DNA from: Haliclona indistincta
Taxonomy: Eukaryota > Porifera > Demospongiae > Haplosclerida > Chalinidae
DNA length: 64,000 nucleotides
Direction: 5' to 3'
NCBI GenBank assembly: GCA_964017065.1
Contig: OZ024784.1
Location: 6,057,152-6,121,151 of the forward strand
Part shown: piece by piece, positions 37,675 through 61,100 of the stretch
Position numbering within the stretch: the first letter of the stretch is position 1
How the letters are laid out: each line of letters starts with the position of its first letter
The notes under the pieces: model-generated
Told to the model about the DNA's origin: nothing
Seen by the model: the letters and a program-made list of their open reading frames with translations, nothing else
Database searches by the model: none
Made by a program: the position numbers and the translations under genes

Positions 37675-38298
37675 ATGTCAAACTTTGACGAACGATCAGG
37701 AGTTGTTCCAAGCAAGACCACATGGGGCTCGTGGTCGCAGACAATGGAGGAGGTAACTGTGGAAGTGGACGTACCATCTGGGACAAAGTCACGTGATGTT
37801 TGCTGCAAAATCCAACCACACAACATTCTGCTGAATGTTGGGGGGAAAGAAATTTTTAAGGTGTACACAAACACTCCTGGTGGCCTCCAGGCCATGGAGT
37901 AGCTGACTGTACTTTGTGAACTTTAGGGTACTCTATTCAAAACAGTAGTTCCAGATGAATCAGTTTGGACATTAGGTCTGGTGAGAAGAACACTAGCTTT
38001 TATAACACTATTGTTGTTGATTCAGAGGACAATCGAATGATAAGAATTGTGCTGGTCAAATCATTCAAAGAGGCTAGCAGCTGTTGGAAGTCATTACTAG
38101 AGAGCCAGTATCACTGCGATCCCTACATTTTAGACCAAATGGAGAAAAAACTAACATTGGAAAGATTTCAAAGAGAGGTTTTAGCAGAGAAATAATATAT
38201 AATTATTAATTTTTTGTTGTACTTTACAGAATCCAGGTTTTGATTTTAGTGGTGCAGAAATATCAGGCAATTACAGTGGAGGTGGTCCGCGGTTTTGA
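37675..38298 (+). CDS. NUDCD2: NudC domain-containing protein 2
   Basis: Four exons (37675-37860, 37927-37975, 38026-38177, 38230-38298) give 151 residues, close to human NUDCD2 (157). NUDCD2 is an Hsp90 co-chaperone linked to LIS1/dynein stability. The p23-like CS domain is clear: FDERSGVVPSKTTWGSWSQT, VEVDVPSGTKSRDVCCKIQP, LLNVGGKEIFKGTLFKTVVP, ESVWTLED..MIRIVLVK, SSCWKSLLESQYHCDP, and the family tail LTLERFQRENPGFDFSGAEI SGNYSGGGPRF. Confidence 0.96.
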
Positions 38299-38577
38299 AA
38301 GTTTGCAACCTTGTGGACAGTTGTGCCTGCCCATTCAACTGCCAAGTGTATACAGTGTCATGGGTGTTTTTAGAGTGCATTTGTAAAGTCCGCTCAAAAT
38401 GGTTTACAATATCCGGATATGTACGGAAACATTACATAACGTTACACAATAGATTCCCGCGTTGAGTGCTGCAAAAACTCGTTACGTAACTTGAGCACCA
38501 CTTGCTGTACTGGGAGCGTGTGTCTCTTGGAGGACTACTCTTTCTCGTTTTGTTAACAACTATACCTATAAATTACT

Positions 38578-45236
<6,659 letters not shown>

Positions 45237-45529
45237 GTGATATAACAAAACTCTGTCTATATTATTGTTTATTCATTGTAATATTGTCAGCTAACAACAG
45301 CAAATCAATGTGTTATTATTGTATGACACTGTTTTATTCATACTGATGATAATCTGTTTTTAACATGAAATGTGGAACATAACTGACGCAGTGGTTCGTG
45401 TGTGTCTTGATGGGCTCCTGGTGTAGCTGAATTATGCACTCTGTTCATCTACCCTTGGTATAGGTACTAAAATCACTATTGGACCAGAGTGATCATTGTT
45501 AAGAGACATTTATGACACAGACAAGAACT

Positions 45530-45549
45530 ACACACACACACACACACAT
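45530..45549. repeat. (CA)n microsatellite
   Basis: About nine CA units between the convergent ends of LONRF and COMMD5. Confidence 0.95.
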
Positions 45550-45570
45550 AGTATAATACAGGTTGGATAG

Positions 45571-46153
45571 TTAGTCGCCTATTTTTAGAATGTTTCGTTT
45601 TTCAAGGTCCTCCATTTCTTTAAGCACGTATGTAACATTATAACGCAACTCGTGAAACTTGCTCACTGACACCTACACAAGAACAGGACCAAATGGTTGT
45701 TTGTATTCATGTGCTAAACTGTACCTCAAAAGTCTTTATTTCTCCAGTTGATAAGGTAATCTCCATGGTGACATAAGGCTCTAGCACTCTATTCAATGAA
45801 CTGAAGAAGGGCAGCTCTGACATGCATTCACACAAAATAATTCGGAGTGCACCTTGTGGAAATAGCCACATCTACTCTCCACCTCAATGACTTTACTTGA
45901 GGTAGTCTGACCTGTTTATCCAGTATAGCCTGATCTAAACGAGCCTTTCTGTGATGGAGATGGATCATAGCCATCATATCACTATCAGTAAACTGACCGA
46001 CCTGCTCTTAAATACTGCACTGGCTAGCACTGCAATCATTTCTACTGGAAAACTAAACACAAACATTAGCCTCACTGTATTATGTGTCTCACTTAATCTG
46101 AGCCAAGTCTTCTTTGAAAATCTGTGTTTTAATGAATTTATAATATTTTCAGC

Positions 46154-46195
<42 letters not shown>

Positions 46196-46570
46196 TCTTA
46201 CGTCTTGCTTGAGTCCAGGTTGTCGAAGTGCTGCCATCACCAACACACGTACGCCAGCAAACACTGTTCGCAGTATCTCTTCACTGATCTGATCTGTGCA
46301 CAGCTCTTGGAAGCTACCTTCCTCTAGTTCTCCTTCCTCAACACTTTGGATCACCACTACCAAAGAAAGTCACGTGATATATACATGTAGTCAGTATAAA
46401 TAATACTTACACTTCAAAATATTCTTAAAGGTTCCCATCTCGAGCTTTTTGGCAAGTTTGAGTAACCTCTTGATCTCATCAGGTAATCTAGCGCCATAAA
46501 AAGGAGTTCTTTCAGTTGCTGCTAGGGCAGCACTGCCACTACTCTTAGCACGAACTTGTACGAACGACAT
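45571..46570 (-). CDS. COMMD5: COMM domain-containing protein 5
   Basis: COMMD proteins form the Commander complex that works in endosomal recycling and NF-kB/cullin regulation. From ATG 46570 the exons read MSFVQVRAKSSGSAALA, PFYGARLPDEIKRLLKLAKK, LEMGTFKNILK, VVQSVEEGELEEG..., ILRTVFAGVRVLVMAALRQP (like human LLAGMHTLLQQALRLP), QVGQFTDSDMMAMIHLHHRK, then the COMM domain LPQVKSLRWRVDVAIST, VLEPYVTMEITLSTGEIKTF, and VSKFHELRYNVTYVLKEMED ending LEKRNILKIGD. The COMM-domain start LP.V..lRWRVDV and family order match COMMD5. An intron carries a (GA)n microsatellite next to the acceptor side of exon 2. Confidence 0.88.
46156..46191. repeat. (AG)n microsatellite
   Basis: About 18 uninterrupted AG units inside a COMMD5 intron. 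On the coding strand this is (CT)n, close to the donor of the preceding exon. Confidence 0.97.
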
Positions 46571-46859
46571 TGCAAAGAGGGCGTGCCTTTATTGCAGGAA
46601 TCGAATATCGAGGAAATACATGTACATCCTGCGGATTGATCGCGCACGTCCGCACACCTACTTTTTACCTATGGCTTCGGGTGTGTCGTGCAACACAGTC
46701 ACCCACGCAACTCTATGTTGCATAAACATGCAGGCGCCATGCGTTATCTCCTTAGTGCAGCAGCAGCTGGTTTCACTGCAGTACGCGGCACAGCTAGCAG
46801 GCCTAGCGACAACTAGTATCTTGCGCTGGAAGCAGTTTAATACTTAACTCAGTATAATC
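46571..46859. promoter_or_regulatory. Shared promoter interval COMMD5 / SRCR receptor
   Basis: 289 bases between divergent start codons. The interval is GC-richer than its surroundings; no TATA box is obvious. Bidirectional use is inferred from geometry. Confidence 0.4.
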
Positions 46860-52790
<5,931 letters not shown>

Positions 52791-52998
52791 AGATTTTTAT
52801 CAACATTTATCACTATAAATCAATGTATCAAAATTGTGTGACACGTACCAAAGCTGGTCTTTTGGCTTAATATTCTTGTTTGTAAAACTAAAGCTGCTTC
52901 TACCCACAAACAAAAGCAAACACATGTACATGATATTATTATGAATTGACAATCTCATGTCCTAAAAATTGAATTTATGTCCTTCTTCTACACATCTC

Positions 52999-55900
52999 TC
53001 AAATGTGTACATAATATTGTATGTGGGTACCAAGAGGTGTAGCTGTACTGGTGGTATCATCTTGGAAACTCAAATTTCCATTCTGAACTAAGAAAGTGGT
53101 AGTTGGTGGAAGGGACTGGATATCACTAGATTCACCCAGAGTGGGGATAGAGCGAGCATCTCGAGTGTAGCGGGATAGGGTCACATCAAGGTTTCCTGAA
53201 GGAGAGATAACCACACTAACCAATATAATTAATATCTTATACCAGGTATTTGGTTGTTGCGTCGAATCCTATCCACTAGCCTAATTGCACAGTCCTGGTC
53301 ATAGACTGGTACAGCAAAGGAGAAATAAGGAACACATCGCTGAGGATTGACGGCCATCACCATACGACATGACTGCAAAGAGTGAGTGGAGTGACTGTGT
53401 TGGTGCTATAGACAGCAGACTCACCTTGGGTGGTTCACTGCTGAATACAGTGATGGGTTTACCTGGAGCACACTCCTCAACCATTTTCTTGTCTGCACCA
53501 GTCACATTCTCTATCCAGACTTCCTTGAGCTAAAGAAGGAGGAGTTAAAAAGTACAAGAGAAAGAATATGCTGACCTCCAGAGAGCGGGTAAGATAGTTG
53601 AGGCTCCTTTCCAAAGTAATCTTTTCATCAAACGGCAGCAGAAGGTCTAGTGCTTGAACTCCCTTTTGGGACAAAGATGACTGCAAAGACAGAATAGAGA
53701 CACACCAAATGGCTAGCATATTCTATAGACAGAGATTCACCTTCACAACCTGCACAAAAGGCATCACTTTTTTCATGACTGGTTTGAGAGACTCCTCTTT
53801 TCTGAGAACCTGTACCAGCTCATTGTTGTCAGGCAACTGAGCCCCTCCCTGTTCAAGTCAATACACTAGCACTTTCCTGGAATAGTTTATGGCTACCTTA
53901 TTGTAGAGCTCCTTCAGCTTTATGAGAATTGTTTGCTGCCATTTAGGATACTCCTTGGCAACGTATATTACTCCATAGTCTAGTTTGTCAACAGTCTTGC
54001 CTTTCTGTGGTTGAGAAGCAGTGATTAATGATTTTGTAAATGGGCTTATCCCACCTTTGCTCTCAGCTCCACCATCTTCTTGATGCGTACACGAAAGTCG
54101 TGAGATATTTCTGTGAGGTAGGCTGCCTCCTTCAGCAACACATCATCTACCTCTCCTGCTATAGGCCAACGAGCAGACATGATAGTGGAGGTCTGAGAGA
54201 GAAGTAGTGATCCAACTACACATAGTACTTGTATACCTTTCCAAGCAGACTCCACATATGCTCAGTAACATGGGGACAGACAGGGCAGAGTAGCAGAGCC
54301 TGCACCTCCATGAATCTGTGCACCAGCTGCCAGTTCATGCCATCACCTGCTGCTGTGATGTCACGATAGCGGTCACGAGCAGCCTAAGTGAGTCGAGTAT
54401 AAGAGGACGTGACGGCTACTTAGCATATCCTAACCTGGAGTTCGTAGAAGCCTGTTCTTAGACCTTCTCTGAACATAGCATTCTCATAGTGCTCATCTGT
54501 GCTGCGTATAGCCAGGTTAATCTCATTGTTAAACACGCGATCATGGTAAGTCCAGTTAGACAAGTCATTATTACGCATCGTGTCTTTAGCAGCCAACATT
54601 TCCTGCAAACAGATAGAGAGGAACACTAAAATGGGGAAGACTAACCTTCACCCACTCTATCTGAGTGTACAAGCGAAGCAGTCCAGCATCTGCCATATCA
54701 AACACAAAATTGGCATCTTCAAGAGTGTCTCCAGCGTCAGCAAGAGTGAGCCGTGTTCCTGAGAAGAATATGAACCAATCCAGACAATACACAACTGCAC
54801 TAACCATCAGCTGAAAATCTATCAATCGCTTGACTAAGAGTTAGGAAATTACCCGTAGACTTGGACATCTATAAGAAATACAGTATGAGTGTTTAGCAGT
54901 ATGAGTACTGTATCATTGACAACAACAGGAAACCTTCATTGAGTTCAGAATGAGATGTCCATTTCCCCTGATCGATCCTGGCCAGCGACAGAATTTTCCA
55001 CCATAGTCCTTTCCTTCGTCTCCCTCTTGGTCCTTTACAGGAGTAGGCCATATTGCAGCATGGTTGTAGATGAAGTAAGTGAGATGGTTAGGAATGAGAT
55101 CCTTCCCTGACACACGGAGATCAACAGGATACCAGTAGTTGAACTCATGACGCATTGTCCTGGACAAATAGAATGACATGTGTACAATGTCATGTCAAGA
55201 AAGTGAATACCTCAAAGATGATTGTGGAATATCAGTTTTTGGAAGCTTTCCACCAAAGAAAATATAGTCCCACACTTCTTTAGTCATTTGCTCTGGTCTA
55301 AGGAATAAAATAAATGATAATTGTCAAATTAATGATGAGCATTATTTACTTGATTCCTAGTGGACCAGGTTTGGTCCCATCAAAGCCGCCACCTTGCAAG
55401 AGGTGACACACTGTGTAATAAGCCATGTAGATAGTGGAGTCCGAGAGAGCCTCTATTAGATATTGTTCATCCCACGGTATCTTTGTACCCAAACCATAGG
55501 AACGGGAACACGCATGTGCCATTAGCCAGTCTAATGTACTCTCAAAATTGTTACGAGCCTCATCAGAAAATCTACCAAGAGAAAGAAATAAATAGACAAA
55601 GCACATACGCTTGGTACTAACGTTCTCAATCCTTTCAGCACTGTTCTAGCCTGATCCTTCCAGGTTTCTTCACCATAGTCCAGATACCTGAGACAACTGA
55701 TAATACAAATCATTGACTAAGGTAAACTCACCATTGGTCACAAAGAGCCACCACACAGCTATCCCCAGAACGAGATATGACAGTCCTCTCTGGTTCCTGG
55801 TACAGCAGTGCCTCCTTCCTCCCAACCATCAGCTGCTGTATCTTCTTCTTAGCAACCTGTACTTTCTCTCCTTTACAGTCACCAACTATCATTACCTGGA

Positions 55901-58194
55901 TAAGAGGATCACACTACTCATGCACCAACACTACTAGTGGTAGCTCACTCCTTCATAAAATCCTCGTAGGTAAGTTAGTTCCTTAGCTTTGTCCAACTGT
56001 ACTCGATCATTTTGTGAGTTCACTTTCATCATATCACATGCAACAACAGCAGCTGTTGTGCCCAGGTCAGGAATATCAATAATAGGAACCTATAGAGTGT
56101 CGTTGGGACCAATAGTGATACTGCTACTAATGGCATCTTACTGGGTCAAATGGTAGAACCATCTCATCTTTCACGCTAAACTTCTGTCTGAAGGCCTGTA
56201 GAGACACACATGCATGACAGAGCAGTGCAAGAGAGCACCTACAAACCGCTTTCTTCTTGAGATCTCTTAGAGCAGCATAGTCATCGGGAGCATCAGATGG
56301 TACAGAGGTCACAATACCAGTACCTGTAAACACCCACAGGTATCACAGCATTTCATGACAATATACTGTACCTTTGTCTTCCTTGATAGTCATCATTGGA
56401 AGTGTATAAAGAATCTCATATTTAGTGAGTGGAGCATTGAGAGGTAGTCCCATTATGTCCTAGAATACAGCAGTACCGTACAGCATCATGAAAGAGGCAT
56501 GCAACATACCTGACCAACTAGCTTGAGGAGTGGATTTACTTTCCCAAACTCAGCAGTAAACCCCTGATATGCCATGTTGGAGGCTGCTCGTAAAGTGCTG
56601 ATAAAAACCTCGCCCTCCCTTCTTCCTTCCCCTTCGACAACAGAGAATGCTACATACTCCATGTCTGGCCTGACCCAGCAATTGGTTTGACCATACATAG
56701 TCTCTGGACGAAGAGTGGCAGCTACTAGATAGACCGAGCGACCTGAGAGAGACCTAGAGAGCAAAAACAGGAATTAGACTATAGTGAGTTATGAATATTA
56801 CCTTAATTTTTCAGGGAAAGGTTCAACAGCTTTCATTTTGATGAGAGTGTATTCCTGTGGTCCCACACCCTCTCCACTGGATCTGTCATGATCCATACTG
56901 GGCTGGTTATCCATTGGGGAAAATATGCAATGACTGAAAACACACAAGCAGAATGCAATGAGGTTTAGGAATAGTAACGACTTACCGTTTTCCAAACTTT
57001 ATTTTTCCTCTCTCTTTCAAAGTGTTGAAGTGCCATCGTACAAATGAGTCATAGTATGGATTAGCATCAGTTGTGACGAAGGAGCGCCTCCAGTCAACCT
57101 AGCAGTGGGCAACATGCAATGTATTTGCATCTATTGACTTACTCTTAGTCCCAATAGTTTGAGGTCAGCCTCTGTCATCTCTGGAAAGTAGTCCAACCAG
57201 TGTCTGGTGTCAGCAAACCTATGACAACATGTCAGTGCAGTATATTCAATCACAATAGTTGCTCACTTCAGTATTTCTTCATTGCTGAGGTTCAATCGCT
57301 GCATGATCTCCCACTGATACATACCAATGCCTCCCTTGGCTGCTACTTTGCTCTTGACCTAAACACAAACCAGTGTTTGGATAAAGGCATCATGGCGAAA
57401 CTCTAACCTTCTTCACTCTCTTTGTGGGGTCTGCTGGGTCTGGTCCACTCTCCTCTTGCACCTTTTCTTCTTTCTCAGGAAAAACAGGAGGATAGCCAAA
57501 TTCCTTCATCTCTCTCTTCAGCTTGTCAGAACATGCCTGCCCAAGATACACAGTCAATATACAACATCCACTAAACAACCTTTATGGGCATTCCTGTACA
57601 GTGAAATCCAAATGGGAAAAGACATCGTTTTCCCTTTAATCTCTGATATCCGACCACAAACTACACAGCAGAATGAATGTGGTAGAGTACTAGCATGTAT
57701 TATCAGCTACTCACCTCAGCCTGAACCAATAGAGAAGAACAATAAACATTGATTGTTAACAAACTGTAATACCTTTGATATGGTGAAGGTGTGCCCAAGA
57801 TGCAGTCGACCATTCATGTAAGGGTATGGAAATGTGACCATAAACTTGTTTCTATGGCTATACAAAACAAGTGTTATTTTTGACTAATAAGTTATTTAAT
57901 ACCTGAACTCTGGACCAGTCTCTCCATCCTGAACAGTGGCAGTATGTCACACAACATGCACTAATAGCAACTACTGTACCTTTGGTGCATCCACTTCAAA
58001 CACCTTTTCTCTCTCCCATCTCTCCTGAACCTCTCTCTCTATAGCCCTCAACGTATCTCTTTTGTAGTACTAGCAGGATGAACAAAATTATAGTACAGAA
58101 AATTAGGCTTAGCTATAATAATAATACTGCAAACTTTTAGGCACAAAATAGGCTCCACTACATGTACTAAAAGGGAATGACTACTCACCGACAT
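52999..58194 (-). CDS. LARS1: Cytosolic leucyl-tRNA synthetase
   Basis: LARS1 charges tRNA-Leu and serves as a leucine sensor for TORC1. The first coding exon is only ATGTCG before a GTGAGT donor (58194); exon 2 continues [20 protein letters not shown]. The HIGH motif is in [14 protein letters not shown], the editing (CP1) domain shows [19 protein letters not shown] and [20 protein letters not shown], and KMSKSTGNF near 54880 spans an exon junction. [31 protein letters not shown] and [12 protein letters not shown] are typical of the cytosolic, archaeal-type enzyme. The anticodon-binding and C-terminal domains follow to the stop at 52999. About 25 short exons. It overlaps nothing and converges on the SRCR receptor with 208 bases between stops. 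Confidence 0.96.
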
Positions 58195-58334
58195 CAGTGA
58201 CTACGTCTTCAGTAGAACACACGTGTTTGCATCACGTGATTGGTGTCAACAAAGGGTTAACTGATTTTCCAACTCCTCGATCTACCGTACCGTACCGAGG
58301 CTAGCGCTGTTAGTTGCTTGAGCTACTTGCTCTC
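58195..58334. promoter_or_regulatory. Shared promoter interval LARS1 / MRPL22
   Basis: 140 bases between divergent start codons. It contains ATCACGTGATTGG at about 58230, an E-box (CACGTG) directly next to an inverted CCAAT box (ATTGG), a common arrangement in housekeeping promoters. Function is inferred. Confidence 0.5.
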
Positions 58335-59504
58335 ATGGCTTGCTTTCTTCAAAAGACACTGTCTAATGTCGTATTGCAGGCAAGCAATGGGCCTTTGAAG
58401 TAAGAAAAAGTGATAACTGATGTATAACTAATGCCACGTGGTCACACAGCATGTTGAAGTGTTTGACTTCATTATCATATTCTACTACTGCATCAACTGT
58501 GAAGCGAGGGAAAGGAGGAATAATATCTGGTGCTGGTGTAACAGGACCAAGGGTGGGTAGTGCAGATATTTAACCCACTCATCTGGTTTGTCACAGGAGT
58601 TTTTTGGTTGTAGAAGACAAGCAAAAGCAAGTCCAAAGAAGATGAACATGGTGGCTAGGCTGGTACAGACAATACTGTTCAAATTGATCGAAAAAATTTA
58701 ATTTCTTCAGATCAGAGGAATGAAAATAAGAGATGCATTAGCCCAGTTAGAGTTCTGTCCTAAGAAATCAGCAACGTACATAAAGAGTGTGAGTTATTGT
58801 AACACAAGGTCATTATGATGTAAATAGTAGTAAGGCACTAGGTCTGGCCATTGGGTCCACCACTCGGCTGTGTAGGCGTACGAAATTTCAAAATAATCCA
58901 CTTGGATTTTGTGTAGATTTCTGGATTTCTTTCATCATTGTACGACATTTGAAAGACCCTCGGCTATATTGCTGTTCTGTTGCATCAATGCAATATTTTA
59001 TTGTAGTATCATTGGTTTCTGGTCGTAACTCAGTGTAGCGTAATTTTGTGCCAGCTTTAATTTGTTATTCCGGTAACCTAAAATGTATGACATTGTCAGA
59101 ACATATGAGCCTTAACAGTAACACTACCAACTGCCACCACTGTTCTGCAGACTTGTCACTATCTATAAACCACTTTAGACCGTTCTTGACACACAAAGAA
59201 GAGCTGTTGAAAATTATGGAGCAAGTCCACTCAACCTTTATGTGGGTTAGTAATATCGTTTTCTCTCGTCATTCTGACTGTTATGTTTTCCTCAGTTGAG
59301 TCCTATGTTGGTAAGGGCTCGTTTGTGAGACGAATCAGATATCATGGAAAGGGTATGCATGGCATTATGCACCTGGGATATGCTCACTACTTTCTCATAC
59401 TGAGGGAGGGCTCTCCTCCGCCCAAGAAGAAGAAGATGCATCCTAAATTCTTCACCAGAGAGCTCATTCAAAGAGGACCACTATCAGTACCAAACTCACT
59501 TTAG
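58335..59504 (+). CDS. MRPL22: Mitochondrial ribosomal protein L22 (uL22m)
   Basis: Six exons (58335-58399, 58450-58552, 58597-58662, 58711-58788, 59179-59245, 59296-59504) sum to 195 residues, close to human MRPL22 (206). It lines the mitoribosome exit tunnel. The N-terminus is a plausible mitochondrial presequence (MACFLQKTLSNVVLQASN). Family landmarks are KKMNMVARLIRGMKIRDALA, QLEFCPKKSATYIKS, VLDTQRRAVENYG, LNLYV, RRIRYHGKGMHGIMHLGYAH and YFLILREGSPPP. Matches to human (LAKLIRGMSIDQALAQLEF; KRIRYHGRG) are in the same order. Confidence 0.93.
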
Positions 59505-59681
59505 AATAATAAAATTGATTATTATTGTTTTACTATGACTCGATTTCAGATAACGTCAATCTGACGTCAATATAATTTGTTTAGGGGTTCCCCGTCTATA
59601 AACGCTTATTGCAGCATTGCAGTGCCGTGCACATCTTTGTCTTCGCTAAATTCGCTGTAAAAATCACGGACGCCAATAATC

Positions 59682-60982
59682 ATGCCTTGCTGCCCAAGTG
59701 GTTAGTATTATATTGTATCTTGATATCTTACTGCCGGTTAATTTCTTTTACAGAAAAAGACATGGATAAATTTATTGCAGAAGCTAGAAGAGTACTCGAA
59801 GACATCGAGCCCGAAGATATCGCTCACGAGGGAGAGTACGATTCGCCCGAGGATTTGTTGCAATGGTGTGTCACCAGGCAAATAGCAAAAGAACTGATAA
59901 GACGTTCACTCGCTCAAGAAAATTTATTGGATATTGCGAAACTAATCCTGAACCAAGGACTCGACAGCAAATGTGTCAATTACATATTAGAAGGTCTAAG
60001 ATGGCCAGTGAGGGATATGATGAGAGAAGTTGTAAAAGAAACAGGAAAGAAAGCAGCTCAGAGCACTGTTCAGGGTGCTGCTAAGGAAGCCGGGAAGAAA
60101 GCAGCTCAGAGCACTGTTCAGGGTGCTGCTAAGGAAGCCGGGAAGAAAGCAGCTCAGAGCACTGTTCAGGGTGCTGCTAAGGAAGCAGGGAAGAAAGCAG
60201 CTCAGAGCACTGTTCAGGGTGCTGCTAAGGAAGCAGGGAAGAAAGCAGCTCAGAGCACTGTTCAGGGTGCTGCTAAGGAAGCCGGGAAGAAAGCAGCTCA
60301 GAGCACTGTTCAGGGTGCTGCTAAGGAAGCAGGGAAGAAAGCAGCTCAGAGCACTGCACTGTTCAAGGTGCTGCCAAGGAAGCTGGGAAGAAAGCAGCTC
60401 AGAGCACTGTTCAGGGTGCTGCTAAGGAAGCAGGGAAGAAAGCAGCTCAGAGCACTGTTCAATGTGCTGCCAAGGAAGCTGGGAAGAAAGCAGCTCAGAG
60501 CACTGTTCAAGGGATAGTTGGAGAAAGTACAAAGCAAGTATCTTTTAAAGCAGCAACTAAGATTGGATTGGAGAGTGCAAGAAAAGTGCCCAAACAAGCC
60601 TTTGTTTCTGGAGCACTATTTTGATGGCGGCATATTAGCAGCACAAGTAAGCTATTCTGGCTACAAGTACTATCAAGGAGATATTGATGGTCATCAATTT
60701 CGAAGTGAAACTGTTTGCAATGCAGCAAGTGCTATGGGCAGTACAGGAGGAAGTGTAACAGGAATTACTGCTGGAACTTTTGTGGGAGCTACTATTGGCA
60801 GTGTTGTTCCTGTGATTGGCACGGCAATTGGTGGAGTAGCTGGCGGTTTTTTGGGAGGTATTTTTGCAGGAACAGCAGGCTCAATAGCAGGAACATATGT
60901 TGGGAAACAAATCAACCATGCCTTAGATGTAAATGAACCAAGCAAGTCACCCCCCATGCAGACAACAAACATGTATTACTAG
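59682..60982 (+). CDS. 16-residue-repeat and glycine-zipper protein with frame breaks
   Basis: I do not recognise the family. A 19-base first coding exon (59682-59700, MPCCPS) splices at GTTAGT to 59754, giving KDMDKFIAEARRVLEDIEPE and a helical N-terminal region of about 100 residues (QIAKELIRRSLAQENLLDIA). Then come about nine copies of a 48-base repeat encoding VQGAAKEAGKKAAQST, amphipathic and LEA-like. After six clean copies a 5-base insertion (GCACT, near 60355) shifts the frame; the repeat continues in another frame until a TGA near 60625. The last 340 bases are back in the first frame and encode a glycine zipper (TAGTFVGATIGSVVPVIGTA, IGGVAGGFLGGIFAGTAG) suited to membrane insertion. 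The N-terminal Cys pair could be lipidated. Either a pseudogene, a sequencing error in a repeat, or an undetected intron explains the breaks. Confidence 0.55.
60043..60510 (+). repeat. Coding minisatellite, 48-bp unit, about 9-10 copies
   Basis: GAGCACTGTTCAGGGTGCTG recurs every 48 bases from 60061 (60109, 60157, 60205, 60253, 60301), then after a 5-base insertion continues for three more copies to about 60510. The 48-base period preserves reading frame; the insertion does not. Confidence 0.95.
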
Positions 60983-61100
60983 AATAAGTGTGTTTGTGTT
61001 GGAAGAATTGGTTTATGCAAAGCACAATCAACCATGTAACCATTATCATCAGCTGAGAAATAGTGTAGAGACAGGATTTTAAATTATAGTTATGTTATAA

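Noticed and set aside
60694..60972. Minus-strand Pro-rich frame opposite the glycine zipper
   Set aside because: Pro/Ile/Val pattern is the antisense of Gly/Ala/Thr codons; a shadow frame.
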